From positions 844,515,978-844,579,977 of the forward strand of contig NC_090437.1 of assembly GCF_031143425.1 (NCBI RefSeq): 64,000 nucleotides of DNA. Reading direction: 5' to 3'. Positions 30,098 through 42,568 of the stretch are shown in pieces. The first letter of the stretch is position 1. Every line of letters starts with the position of its first letter. The stretch comes from Pleurodeles waltl (lineage: Eukaryota; Chordata; Amphibia; Caudata; Salamandridae). Under the pieces are notes generated by a model that was given only the letters and a program-made list of their open reading frames with translations, had not been told where the DNA came from and ran no database searches. The translations under genes and the position numbers were made by a program.

Positions 30098-31185
30098 TGC
30101 TGAGCCTCTTAGGTTTCTTCCCCCTTGGGACCCTGGTTTCTAACTTCAATACAGGGTTTACTGAAGAATGATCCATCTTCTTTGGAAGGAATACCTATAT
30201 CTAAACAGGAGAACAAACCAACAGGTGAATTACTGACCATTAATTGCAATCAAATGCTAAACAATTGCCTCTTTTCTCCTGCATTTTCTAAACTCATTTT
30301 GTACAAACAATTCTAACCATATCACAAATCTTAAAGGTTTAGTTCTTTCCTCAACAATCAAGTCTTTCTTAATGAACCTGAACATGCAAACTTCTCAAAA
30401 CATTGTTTGAAGTTTTCTTTTCAAAGAATGTCTCCAAAATTAGTTTCAGATTGTCTAGGAATCATTTGTATCATCAATTTTAAATTGTTCTCTTACCACT
30501 CCTCACATGATTAGTGCACTAGCCTTGTATCTGAATAATTTCACTTGATCTGTTGCTTTCTTTTGTCTTTACAGACTGCCATTTGCTGCTATGGAGCTCA
30601 TGAAAATGCTAGATTCAATTATGTGTTGTGCTAAATGGGATCTCTTGCTGCTAATCTTGATGACTCCAAATTCAAAGCAGATAGGTAACTCTAACAGTAG
30701 AGGCATGACATTTTCCTAATAGATAGTTGAAGCCAATCAACCATCGATTGGCTTGGCTATGGTATTGATAGAACCATACCCAAGATGGCAGGCAGAATGC
30801 GTGTGTTTAAGATCTCATGCAGCTAACGTGAGATCTTGTGTTCCACCTTACACAGAAGTGTCAATGGTTCCTGAAAGATCCCTTTGGCAAATGTGAGGTA
30901 CCAATGGAAATGAGGGACAAAAATGGTCTCTTATCAAATAATTGGAGGCTTTTATTCTAAGTTACCATGAGACAATGATGGGCACAATAGAGCAAACAAT
31001 TGACAAGATTAACCTGGTGACGGAAACAGAAGTGCGCAGGGCATGAATTAGAGCGCACAGATTCAAGGGCAGACATGGCTGGAATTAGGAGCAAAGTTAA
31101 TATGTGGGCAGGCATGGCAGAAAAGGAAATATTCAGAAATAGAAATAGGTGCAGGAATGGGATTGCAAATTGTGCAGATTGCAGC
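30098..31185 (-). repeat. 3' LTR of the gypsy relic
   Basis: It shares with 35380-36425, in the same order, 'gcctcttaggtttctt', 'cacatgattagtgcact', 'tttgtctttacag', 'ccaagatgg' and 'ataattggagg'. The copies are clearly diverged, so the insertion is old. Confidence 0.75.
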
Positions 31186-31339
31186 AGTTCTCCCCCAAGG
31201 CTGGTTTACATGGAATGGTTTATATGGGTTCAGTGTGTGAAAAGATTGCATCAAACGTGTGGCATGGATTTGAGTAGTTGGTCTCCAGGATCTATCTTAG
31301 GGGCCATAACTCTTCCACTCCACTAAATAAAATCATCTT

Positions 31340-32250
31340 TTATTGGAATTCAAGACCATGTTAAATTCATACTCCATGTGGTTGGCCCAGTGCCTTGATG
31401 CCCTCACAGGTGACAAGTCTTGCTCCACAAGATTATCGATTGATCAATTGATTGATCTAATTTATGATACACAAGTCTACTTAAACGTCTTCCCTGCTTC
31501 AGATATCCATTCCTCAAACACAGAATGAACATCATCCAGACCTGAATGTCTAGAACCTACCTGAAGCTCTAAGCAACTAAGACAGAATTCCTACTATTTG
31601 AACAACTAGTAAGATGCAATGCAAACCAGGCTCAATGACATGAACCTTGATGGATTTTAACTCAAACTTTCAATGAATGCTGAGTCTGTTGGATTCAACC
31701 TGGACTCTGACCAAACCCTTAATGAACGTATCTCCTAAAAAACAAACTCTTTTCTAAAGAGAGTCAAACCATTTCTTCCAAAAGTGACTTCAGAATTGTT
31801 GTTCAAGCCTTCTTTCTCTTGCATCTGGATGGTGGTAATGCCCTATTCCAAGGCCTCCCAGGTTCCTCACTTTCACCTCTTAGGGACATACTACAATATG
31901 CAGTACATCTCATCTTGGGCCCAGAAAATGTGATCCCATCACCCTTATTCTGATGGAACTCGATTGCCTCCCCTTGTCTGCCTGCACCATCTTCTAAACC
32001 AGCGGCATCATTTACAAAGTTTTCATAACCAGTATCCTGGTTATCTTGCACACAAGCAAACTGTTTCTGGTGGGTATTTGTACAACTGCACCAGGGACAC
32101 CATCTGACTACAGACTAACAATTGTAAAAAAGTAAAATAAAGGAGTAGGTATCTTCCATCCATACACCCAGGATCTGGAACCACATCCCTGTATCCATGA
32201 GGACTGCCCCAAAAGTGTTTCAATTTAGGACAAAGTTGAAAACTCAAAAC
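31340..32250 (+). mobile_element. CR1/L2 LINE 3' fragment inside the gypsy relic
   Basis: Read on the plus strand with shifts, it shows RT C-terminal motifs seen in the intact LINE: a TKTEFLLF-like block near 31590, VVQAFFLLHLDGGNALF near 31797-31845, and a LILGPENVIP stretch before a SIASPCLP block. Stops are frequent. It lacks the catalytic core. Confidence 0.65.
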
Positions 32251-32638
32251 ACTACTTCAGAATGCATTAATGTTTCACAAGACAGCTTCCTCTCCTATTA
32301 CTTCTTGACTGTATGCTTGCCTTTGATCATGTACAGCACTCAGCTGTCCTTTGGTTTGGTTTCTGCTATGGAAATACCATACACATATTTACATATATCA
32401 TACATAAGTTTATACTTTAAGTGGGAGAAGAAGGGCATCAGGATGACTGTTCATGTGCTATGGTTTCAAAAGTGAAGCAAGGAAGGCCAAGCAAGTTTTG
32501 TGATCTTCAGGTGAAAGAAATGTAACTGTTGCAGGATGAATCCATTGTACAATAGGACGTGGCCCCACAAACGTGGTTGCAACTTGTGGGGACATTCCAA
32601 ATGTAAATTCTTGGTAACTAAACAAACAAAATCTCCAG
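32251..32638. other. Unassigned interior of the gypsy relic
   Basis: No motif recognised. Confidence 0.35.
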
Positions 32639-32639
32639 T

Positions 32640-33490
32640 CATGTACCCTGTTTTTTACAGTAGTTGTCTGTCTGATTTTCAGATTGTTTAAATGTTAATA
32701 CATGTACTTTGGCCTCAGTCAAAATCTTAATTAAATTCTTGTGATGGATTTTCGCTGATCGAACATGTTCTAAATTGAATCGAAGGTCCAATTGAATTGC
32801 TCTAATATGAACTCCTGTTAGACAAAAGAATGGTAACAACCCTGTAGAAACATGCACACTATTGTCACAAGCAGATCCCTCCAGCTCCATGGTACTTTCC
32901 CAGTTCCTGGTACACTTTGTTAGAAGACATCAAAGGAATTGTTCCATTAATTGGTTCAACCCTTTCAACTGTCCATCAATTTGAGGATGGTATGCTGAGG
33001 ATAGACAGACATCACTTTCGAGAGATAGGCATAACTTTCACCAAACCTTGAACACAAATTGCAGTCCTTGATCAGAGATTTGATAGAAGAAAATACTTGT
33101 AAGCATACTATATGCTGAACAAATATTCAGCAATTTTCTTCACTGGAGGAATCTCTTTCAGGAGGATAAACATGGGCCATAATGGTTAGTAAATCTACTG
33201 CAACCAGCACCCTTGTGAATGCTCTAACCACAGGTAAATCTGTAATGAAATCCTTGCTAATGATATACCAGGGTGGTGATATAATAGGCATGGTGTGCAG
33301 TAAACACATAGGATGTTAGTTGGAATGCTTGTTCTGAGCACAAGTGGGACAAGTTAAGACTAAAGTTCTGGCATCCCTGGCTAAGATTTCAAACCAAAAC
33401 TGACACATGCATTTTTAAATAGTCTTTTTTTCCTCCAAGATATCTTTTTAAAGGTGAGGAGTGACACAAATTTAGGGCTATTTTGTTTAT
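32640..33490 (-). pseudogene. Gypsy integrase remnant
   Basis: Minus-strand fragments in the correct order: a histidine-containing HSSPLKRYLGGKK block near 33470, the cysteine pair CPTCAQNKHSN near 33330-33360, the catalytic-core start ISKDFITDLPV near 33240-33270 followed by VLVAVDLLTIMAHV, a SDQGLQFV block near 33060, AYHPQIDGQL near 32985, and a C-terminal SVHVSTGLLPFF stretch near 32840. These are typical of vertebrate Ty3/gypsy integrases. Frameshifts and stops separate the blocks, and the catalytic glutamate after AYHPQ is replaced (QLKGLNQ). The gene is dead. Confidence 0.8.
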
Positions 33491-35379
33491 CTCTAGAGTT
33501 GTGGTATGCAATAGGTTATCCTAAAAATAATATCCATCTCGAATGCTATGCTTTTCACCTTTTAGCCAGTTGTGTGGGTTCAACAAATTAGCTGCAGCCT
33601 TGATTTTTTCTTTAAAATCCCTGAAATCACACATGGTTACAATTTTGTTTTAAGCCATAATCTTACGTGCTTTGTCCTCATGATCCTTAGGAGACCCAAT
33701 TCTGGAGAAGGCTTCAACCATAGCAAATCTAATCCTAGGTTGATAGGTTATTACAAAATTACATTCATTAAAAAGCAGCATTCACTTCATGAGTTAACGC
33801 TTTAGCTGAACAGACAAATAGTAGATTTTGATGGTGTCAGTAGATGTGATGATATGGCAGACCCACACAATAAAATGTCTTTCTTCCCAGAAAAGTAGCA
33901 ATGAGAGACAGAGGCTGGCTGTTAATCACTTGGAACCAGACGCAATATACAAGTATGAAACAATGTGGAGTGATTTAAGTTGTACAATAGTTATTCATAT
34001 GAGTGCCAACATTGACACACAAGTAAAGTTTAAAAACAGATAATTTGTGGCAATGGGCACTGAACAATTTTCATACACGACATTTAATTCATCTTGGCCA
34101 TGCTCAGTGCTCAAGAGATCACACAGAGTATAAAAGTGAAAGGAAATATGAATTTGAAGTCCAAGCCAATTTCCTGGAATTCTTCGGCTTAACGGAGCAC
34201 CCTGTAACAAAATTACTGAGGTTGCCACAATACAGGAAAAGTTTCAATCAACATTTTTATCATTTATTTCCTGACAGAAGGGTCCGCCAACCCCCTCCAT
34301 CTTCATAGGTTCAGAACCTTCTGTGTCTCTAGTTTCACTTTCTTTTTTTATCCTGTCAAATAACAATCTTAGAATTTCCTCTGGATTTCCTACCCTTACC
34401 CTCTTCTAAATAATGATCAGGTTTGCCCAGTAGATCACTGAAATCCTGGTAGGAGTGTCAATGATTTGAGTGAAACATCTTTCAGATCATCTCTGAGTCC
34501 TCTAAAAGGTAAGGGTGACCTTTTCCCTCATGTGTAATATAAATGAACAAATCATTGTTTCCTTGCTTCAGATTGAGCAACTCATTATCACAAGCCTGAA
34601 CTGAACAAAGGTGTGCCTAGCACATAGTTTTCTCATTGTTCCTTTAAACCCTTGAAAGTTGTATAGACGAGGATCATTATTTTCCACAAAGATGATCGAC
34701 CAATTGGCTGTGTTTTCATAAAGGCAAGAAAAAATAAACACTTAATTTGAAGCAACATCAAGGCACACTGTGGTTCTACAAATGACTTGAAGCCCATATT
34801 GGTTCATCAAGACAGAGTATTTGTAGCTATCACCATTCAATGTTTCCAAAAAAATTAGTGGAAAACTATTAGACATTGTCACTATCGTTTAGAGGCATAC
34901 TCCTAGTAGGACAAGCTGGTACGCTAGGGAAAGTAAATCCAGGCATAAGAAAAAAGGGTTGGTTACAAGACTGGACATGAAGGTGTTGGAACAGCTCCAC
35001 TACTGGGCCAAGAACTGCTATTAGGGGTACATCCTGGAATGCCAGATTATGAAACCTCCTGACTCTCTTGATGAGAGAGTGTAACTCTGATTGAACATTT
35101 GCCAGAGTGTGTGCCATGTCTATCATAGTTGCAGATAAGGCCTGAGCTTACTCTTGGTGTACCAGATTGGCCACCTCCTCTTGGATCAATGTCACTTGGG
35201 CAGTTTCAATTTTCATGGGCTTTGTCAAGGTCCACTCATCTGAATTCCAGGATTTCCACAGGAATGATGTGAGTCCAACAATACCCCCAAAGGGCAGTTC
35301 TCAAAAGACAGCTCAGACTGAGTATTGTCAACAATCCCAAGGGTGAAGTGAATTGGAAAAGAGAGTAACACTTGTGTAT
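33491..35379 (-). other. Presumed gypsy gag/PR/RT region, too decayed to place
   Basis: By position this should hold gag to RNase H. I see no confident RT or zinc-knuckle motif. The minus frame at 34869-35126, encoding 85 residues with a helical start, may be a gag remnant. This is inference from location. Confidence 0.4.
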
Positions 35380-36425
35380 TGCTGGGCTTCTCAGGTTTCT
35401 TACCCCCCGGACCTGAGTAACTAATCAACACTACAAAAGTTACTTCAGGTTGATCCACCTTCTTTGAAGGCAATACATTTATGTGACAGGTACATTTTAA
35501 TCATTTATTTCAGTAAAATGCTAAACATGACCCTTTTCTCCTGCATTGTCTCTCTTCAACCTTATAAGAACTATTCTCAAAGATTTCATTCTTTCCTCTA
35601 CAGTCCATTCTATGTCTTCTTAGAACCTGAAAATGTAAAGTTCTTAAATCATTGTTGATAGTTTTCTTTTAAAAAACATGCTTGAAATTTTCTAGTCCCA
35701 GATTATTACCAGGGAATCATTTGTTTCTCCGGTTTTAAATTGTTCTCATCACTTCTCACATGATTAGTGCACTGTCCTTGTGACTGAACGTTTTCACTTG
35801 CTCTGTTGCATTCCTTTGTCTTTACAGGCTGTTGTGTGCTGACCCAGAGTCCCTGAAGATGTCAGTTTCAAAATGGGGTTGCCTTGAATAGGAACTCTTG
35901 CTGCTAACCTTAATCCTTCTGAACTCAGCAAGTTGGTAACTGAAACAGTACTGGCAGGATGGCTTCCTCTATTGATAGGTGAAGCCAAGCAGCCCACAAC
36001 TGGCTTGTGTGTGTCCAAGATGGCCACCAGAACGCATGTGTTCGAGATTTCATTACATCTAGCTCAACATCTTGAGCCACACCCTATACAGAAGTGGCCA
36101 TGGTTCCCGAAAGATCTTTTTATTTAATGGGAGAGATAACAATGAACATTAAGGGGCTCAAAACGGTTTCTTCCTATATAATTGGAGGTCTATATCTAAG
36201 TTACCATGGCACACTGATGGGACACTAGAAAGTACAATGGATAGAACAAAAATGGGGGTGATTATGAGGGCAGACATGGCATAAATGAGAGCTGGCATGG
36301 ATTTAAGGGCAGGCATGGTAGGAACAGTGACCATGGGAAGATCAGGGGCTGATATAGAAGGAAAGGAAATAGGCACAGAAATTGAAATAGGTGTAGCATT
36401 GAGATTTAAACTGATTGCGAGACTG
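35380..36425 (-). repeat. 5' LTR of the gypsy relic
   Basis: Diverged direct repeat of 30098-31185 with the same motif order. Confidence 0.75.
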
Positions 36426-36576
36426 GTGACGTTTTCATAAATTTTTTCTCATACACAGCATGATAGCAGGGTTTTTTAGTTTAATTATGACAATTGATAG
36501 CAGACCGTTTGCACTGGTGGCATTATGGTGCTCACCCTTGGCAACATCTTGGCTCTAATATTCTGGTGGTAATTAT
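36426..36576. other. Unassigned interval
   Basis: Nothing recognised. Confidence 0.3.
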
Positions 36577-36745
36577 GGGCCTGATTTAGATGTCGGCAGA
36601 GGGTTACTCTGTCACGACAGTGACGGATATCCAGTTTGCCAAAATCTAAATCCCATAGAAAACAATTGGATATAGATTTCAGTGGACGGGATATCCATCA
36701 CCACTGTGAAGGAGTAACCACTCTGCCAATATCTAAATCAGGCCA
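36577..36745. mobile_element. MITE with ~35-bp terminal inverted repeats
   Basis: The left end GGGCCTGATTTAGATGTCGG and the right end ATCTAAATCAGGCC are inverted copies, as are GGCAGAGGGTTACTC and GAGTAACCACTCTGCC. TAT precedes the element and follows it, a possible 3-bp TSD. The ends resemble Harbinger-type MITEs. Confidence 0.8.
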
Positions 36746-37990
36746 TATGTGTATACTGTGGACCGCAATTGCCAGTTGATACTTACTCTGTCCAAAGGCT
36801 TGTCTTGGAATCATGACAATAATTTGTTTTGTTAATGGTGGTAAGTAAGTCTTAAAGATGGCATCCATGGCACAAAGTTTCCCACCTCTAGCCTACTATG
36901 ACGTCTGGCATAATGATAGTCATTCTTGACATACTGTGGGTGACAGCATCCATGCTGAGAATGACACTAATAGTCACATAATGGATATTGGATATTGCAG
37001 ACGTCCATGGCATGATACTGCCCACATATGGCAAAATCATGGCCCTCACAAACTGGTGTTATTTTTGGACCCGGCTTAGGCATCAATGGCATGATGGTGT
37101 CCACCTTTTGCATGATTCTGACCTTGACATTTACAGCATTGTTGTACCCATTTCTAGCACATTTCTGTCCCTGCTATCATGGTGGTGAATCTACGCATAC
37201 AGCAGACATACAATTGCATGCAGTAGCAGTTGCTTGCAAGTACAGCTGCAGACGGCAATATTTGATGGGCTGAGGCATCGAGGACTCTTACATTTTACTC
37301 TCTTCATGGTACTCTATACCTCAAAGCCCTGTAAAAATTTTGAACAAACCTCATTTGTAATCAATCAACTCTCAGCAATTTACTCAGACATTCACCTATG
37401 TTTCCACTCATTCATCATTGCATGCACTCTCCTATTCTTACATGTATGTAGCCAGCTATCCATGCATTCACTCTTTATCCATCAACAAACTAATCCATTC
37501 GTCCACCACTCAGCAACTCATTAATGCACTCACTAATCCACTCCTTGCTCCTTCCATCTGTTGACCCTTTCTTGCTTTTAGCCCCTCACATATTCACTCA
37601 ACCACTACCAGAAACTCGCCAATCCATGAAGAAGGACGTACATTTATCAATCAGACCTATTTGCATTCTCAGTGATAGTGTTCTAATATTTATTTGTAAT
37701 GCTGTATTTACATTTCACAATATGCCAATGCTATAGAAATAGCCCTCATATTTGTTCCCTTGGTATGCTATATTTTTCTGGCAGTGGAGTCATAAAATTC
37801 AGTTGAGGCTTCTGAGGTGGTCATTTTAATTTGTACTGATGTGTATTTCATCTCTTACAAATTTCCAATATGGGATGCTTAGTTTTGCCCCCTTTTGGTG
37901 GCCAGAGGGTGCATACAGTGCTGAGCTCGCTGATGTCTATTTTCTCTAGTGCCTCCTTTCTGGTTCAGTTTTCTCAATATAGAGTACCAT
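36746..37990. other. Unassigned DNA with faint repetitive character
   Basis: Between 36840 and 37200 the phrase 'catggcat(g/a)at' recurs with irregular spacing, perhaps a very old minisatellite. At 37390-37560 a 'catcattcactcat' theme suggests a decayed microsatellite. No gene is seen. Confidence 0.35.
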
Positions 37991-38232
37991 GGGGCCTGAA
38001 CCACAAACGTTACACTTACTCTTTTGTGTAAGATTGTGATTCACAAAGGTATTTTATCAGTAGTATCTGTATTACTGCGGAGTCTCAGCACAGAAAAATG
38101 TAGAACAGTCCTATCTTTTTATGTGCGGACGCTCCGCAGTCGTATATGTACTACTCATAAAATACTTTTGTGAATAGTAAACAATTGTAAACTCACACAA
38201 AATTATACGTTTACCTTTGTGAATCAGGCCCA
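37991..38232. mobile_element. MITE with inverted ends GGGCCTGA.../...TCAGGCCC
   Basis: The left GGGGCCTGAACCACAAACGT and the right ACCTTTGTGAATCAGGCCC pair imperfectly. Internal 'aaaggtattttat' near 38055 and 'ataaaatacttttg' near 38157 form a second stem around a CTCCGCAG palindromic region. The general design matches 36577-36745, but it is a different family. Confidence 0.7.
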
Positions 38233-39179
38233 CAGTACTGGTGAAACACTATTGCGGGTAAGTACAATATTAGATGAGTTAATATTGCCCACCGATTTCC
38301 CAATGATCTTGCTTATTCTTTTCAAAGGAATTTTTATGGTAACAACTTAAATCCATTTTATGTGATAAGCATTTACATTTTTCATTCATCAATAGGAGTG
38401 ATCTGTGCCCCATTGTTTGACTGTATCAATAAAATCGCTGACAGATGAAGGATTCTATTCTATTTAATCTTATAAAGAGCATGTACACCCCAAAAGGTAT
38501 AGTGGAACAAGAGAACCCCTTGGCCATGAAGGTAAAGGGAGGTAAGAGTAAAGGAACAGAAAAGATAAGGTAGCCTTACAAAGCTGATACATTTTAAGGT
38601 CCTTTCTGAAAACTTAAATATGATTGGATGGATTTGATATAAATGGGGAAAATACTCCAATGTTGTCAGTCAAGGAAGCTGACTGATCGCTGACTTAGTC
38701 AACATCATTTGACTCGAGGGACTGAGTATAGAAATAATGAGTTAGATTTGTTAGAATGTATGTTCCTGCTTTTGGTATCCTAGCAGAAACATTCCTGCAG
38801 GCCGGAGTTCTCCATTGTGTACAACACTTCATTCAGAAAACCTTAAAATTAATTTCTTAAGATAAAGCATATTAATAATATGCTTGACACAACACATTCT
38901 GATACTACCTGAGCATGGACTCCGTGTGGCCAAAAGGGTAACATTGTTCTCCCAGTAATTTTAACTTATGATGATCAAACTTTATTGACATGGGCTGTGA
39001 AAGTGAGGTTTCTGTCAAAGATAGCTCTAAGAGATTGATCAAATCATAGAAAAGTGGGTGAGCCCATCTAGGTTCAAAAGTAGAGTTTGCATTTGAGTGG
39101 GAGATATGAGTAGTAGCTTGTCCAATCAAAAGTCAAAATCGTACTTGATGATGTGGGGGATGACTTCAAAAGCTTTCTG
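38233..39179. other. Unassigned DNA
   Basis: No gene or repeat recognised. Confidence 0.35.
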
Positions 39180-40161
39180 TGAAGTGCACAGATTTTCCTT
39201 TCAGTTCTACCCCAATTTCAGACTATCAGTGGGAGGTACTAGCCGCTTTGTGTGGACTCTGGTCACTACCCTTTGAAGTGTTAAGTGTGAGCCCTTCAAA
39301 ACCTCCTCCCCAGGAAGACCAATCAGTATGCAGATGCAGTTAAGTATCCTGTGTTGTGGGTGTCTGGAGGGAATGCACAAGTGCAGCTGTCACCCAGCCC
39401 AGGTCAAACGTATATTAGAGATAGTCGATAGACACACAGGGCAGTGAGAGCAGAGAAATGCCCAAATTCTAAAAGTGGTATTACTAAAATACCTTACCAG
39501 TAAAGCAGCTTTATCATGACCATTCCAATGATACTAAACATGATGCAGCTACTCCTTTCAGATCTTGAATTACAGCTTTTTAAGGATTTCACAATGCCGG
39601 CCTATGAGAGGGCCAGGCTTTCCAGTAATGAAAAATGACTTTGGGAATTTTTCATTCCCAGGACATGAAAAACGTAAAAGTACATGTCCTGTCTTTTGCT
39701 TACATGGGACCCTGGCCTATTGGCTACCTGGGACCTACTTTGGGGATGTCTTATATGTAAGAAAAGGGGAGTTTAAGGCTTGAAAAGAGGTTTTAAATGC
39801 CAAGTGAGGGTGGCAGTGAGACTGCACACCCAGGCTCAGCAATGGCAGGCCTGACACATGTTTACAGGGATACGTATATGGATGGACCAATCAGTGCTGC
39901 AGGCCCACTGGAAGCATTTAATTTATAGGCTCTAGGTGTATTATTCCACTTTACAAGGGATGTTCATATAAAATAAATATGTCAATTGGGGATACACCAT
40001 TGTTACCATGTTTAGGGGAGAAGCATATGCACATTGGCACTAGATAGCAGTGTAAAGTGCTCAGAGTCCTGAGGCCATCATAAAGATACAGAAATGAAAC
40101 AAGGGGTAAAGGCAAAACTTCTGGGGTAATACAACTTTAGGATGCCAGGTCTACCAACCCA
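39180..40161 (-). mobile_element. Truncated LTR of the 17.1-kb family, minus strand
   Basis: It shares 'gcaatggcaggcctgac', 'cagtgctgcaggccc', 'gcatatgcac' and 'gtaaagtgctcagagt' with 17112-19240 in the same order. The LTR start is near 40161. The distal half of the LTR is missing to the left of 39180. Confidence 0.7.
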
Positions 40162-42568
40162 CATTTGCACTTGTTTCCAATATTGTTGAGGCGGCATTAC
40201 CTCCATATTTTGTGGGGTAACATAGATATATATTGAGGTTCCTTGTACTATACCATCTGTTCTAGGAAGTTTAAGTATTTTTGACATTGTTTATTTTTCT
40301 GAACTTGTGACTATGGCTGGAGGTAGGGTTGATGATTAATCTTGATTTATCGTTGTTCTCCAAGTCTTTGCACCTGCCACCTTTTGAGAGAATATGTAAT
40401 ATATGCCTTGTCTTTGCTGTGTGGGTTTGTGTTTGATCCACATTTTCCTTTGTCTTTTCCATTTCCTTTTTGTTAAAGTTGCCCCTTCTCTTTATAGCAC
40501 TTCCTTGGGGACCAGGCTCTCACTCTGCTGAGTTTTCCTAAAATCTCAACTCCTGCTTTCTCCTCCCGACCTCCTTCTCTTCCACCGGCCTGCCGCCTAG
40601 TGAGTTTTTGTAGCAGTGCTCCCACAATTGCAGCTGCAGAACATTTCAGCACAAATTTATGCAGTACTAGCGGCCTTCAGACCCCGTTGAGAGTCCCGAG
40701 AATCGTGGTCTGGATTGCCCTGATGTTAAAGATGAAAGTTTGTGGGCTGTAATGCAGGATAAGAGTCCACGGTTCGTTGTGTCATGAACCATGACTGTCA
40801 ATTAGCTGTCCGTTAACTGTAGCTACAGGGCTCCCTCGTCCGTCCTCTCTGCTCTCTCTGACTGCGGTGCTGGTGGGGAGACTAGGGTTGAAAGAAAGGG
40901 GCCCAGGTTCATGCGGCAGATCAAACCAATAAAACCAATAAGACCAATAACCTTGTACCGGGTGGCTTTACCTGCTTCACCTGCAGCGGTGCCCTCAGCT
41001 CACCCGTGCACTGATGTACTAACGCTTCTCAGCATTCACTGAAATTATTTTTTCTTCACTATCGTTAAGGGTGTAGCCTATTTAAGGCAATTGTCAAACC
41101 CAGATAACCCAAGAATGACCTACGTTGTATAAAAATTATATTTGCTATTAGAAAACGTGATCTGCAAAGTCGTAACTGAGCATTGATGGTGAATTTTATA
41201 TTTAATAAGATCAAGGCCTCTGGCAGCTCTCTAGGAAAGGTTCTCTTCCTACTAAGAGAATGTAGAGCAGCTATTTAGAATAATGTGATTCTAAAGTGAG
41301 TGAGTAGGCTAGAATCTACATACACGTAAACTATATAAACCCATTTTTATTTTTAAGAAGTCCCACTCAAAACAAGTGCTATGGCAAGTAGAGTACAGTC
41401 CACCACATACTCTGAACTTATTGCCTCAGCCTTAATAAAAAGTAAATCATGTGGCATGTTGGCGAAACGGAGTGACAAACTCTATGGACAAGCTAACTCC
41501 ATCTTACAGCGATTCATGCTCATGTCTTGGGCCCTAGGCTCACCAACTAAATAACATGACACAGACACCAGCTATGTGAGTAGTAACCAACCCTTGCATG
41601 TGAGCCTGCCCTCTTCTATTTAGAGGGTCACCTGACTGGTGATGCCTGTGGTGTGGAGTAAGTGTAAGTACAGCCCCCCAGGAGGGGCTGTCTTTTCATG
41701 TATTCAGTAGAATGCTACATTCTGCCCAAAAAACTAAGAAAGGTCAAACAGTACAAACTATGAAAAACTATTCAAAACAAACAGGCCACCTGAGCAAATC
41801 AGCAATACTGCAGTGGACACATAGACCAAAATGCAGCTGGGTGCAGCAGCATGTCATTTGCAAGTTCATTATTTAACCTAAGATGAGTCAGGGCACGAAC
41901 ACAGGTGCAAAAGAAGTCTGAGATCTTCTTACAGCACATCATCTGGGTCAAGTCCAAAGACTACAGTGTTTGACCTCCCTGCTGACGCTCAGGATGGTTT
42001 GTGATTGGTGTTAACAATTCAAAAGGGTCTTCCCATGAGGCCCTTTTATGTCTTGGTAATCATTGATGGAGCAGCTTCAAGTTCATGTGTTGCTGAGGGC
42101 GGCTTAGGGAGGCTTAGTGTATGTGTTGTCCATTGAAGTGCATGTGGGCTGTGTTGAGGTTGCATGTGTGCCACATGTGGGATGCTGCAAGAGCTCCATA
42201 GAACCACTGTCTAGTCAATCATGCAACACTTCAGGGAAGATGGGTCATCTTCAGGACATGTTGCAGGCAACCAAATCAGAATTAGATCAAATCAGAATGC
42301 AGGTCATGTGAGCAGATAGTCTCTGCTTCATTGGTGCTTCAGACTGCCAGAAATGCTTCCTGACTTATGATGTAACTATGGCATTGGGCTCCACTCTAGA
42401 TGCAAAGTACTCCATGGATAGTAGTGGTGATGCAGTTAACAGGGAATGGCATGATAGTGTTGTCAATAGGGTAAACATAACAATGGAAATTTGTCAACAG
42501 TTGGAGTGATGGTGACCTGGGGACCTTCATAGACTCGTGAGTTCATGAGTTACTGGTGCTTTGTCTTC
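40162..42568. other. Unassigned DNA, no gene seen
   Basis: 2.4 kb. Three CCAAT motifs at exact 9-bp spacing lie at 40926, 40935 and 40944. A hairpin CAGCCCCCCAGGAGGGGCTG lies near 41671. Neither is tied to an identifiable transcript. Confidence 0.4.

Larger units (their letters stand above)
30098..36425 (-). mobile_element. Degraded Ty3/gypsy retrotransposon, minus strand
   Basis: Two diverged direct repeats of about 1.05-1.1 kb (30098-31185 and 35380-36425) bracket an internal region with an integrase remnant on the minus strand. The layout fits an old LTR element whose 5' LTR is the right-hand repeat. A LINE fragment at 31340-32250 inserted into its 3' part. No clear TSD or primer site survives. 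Confidence 0.75.
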
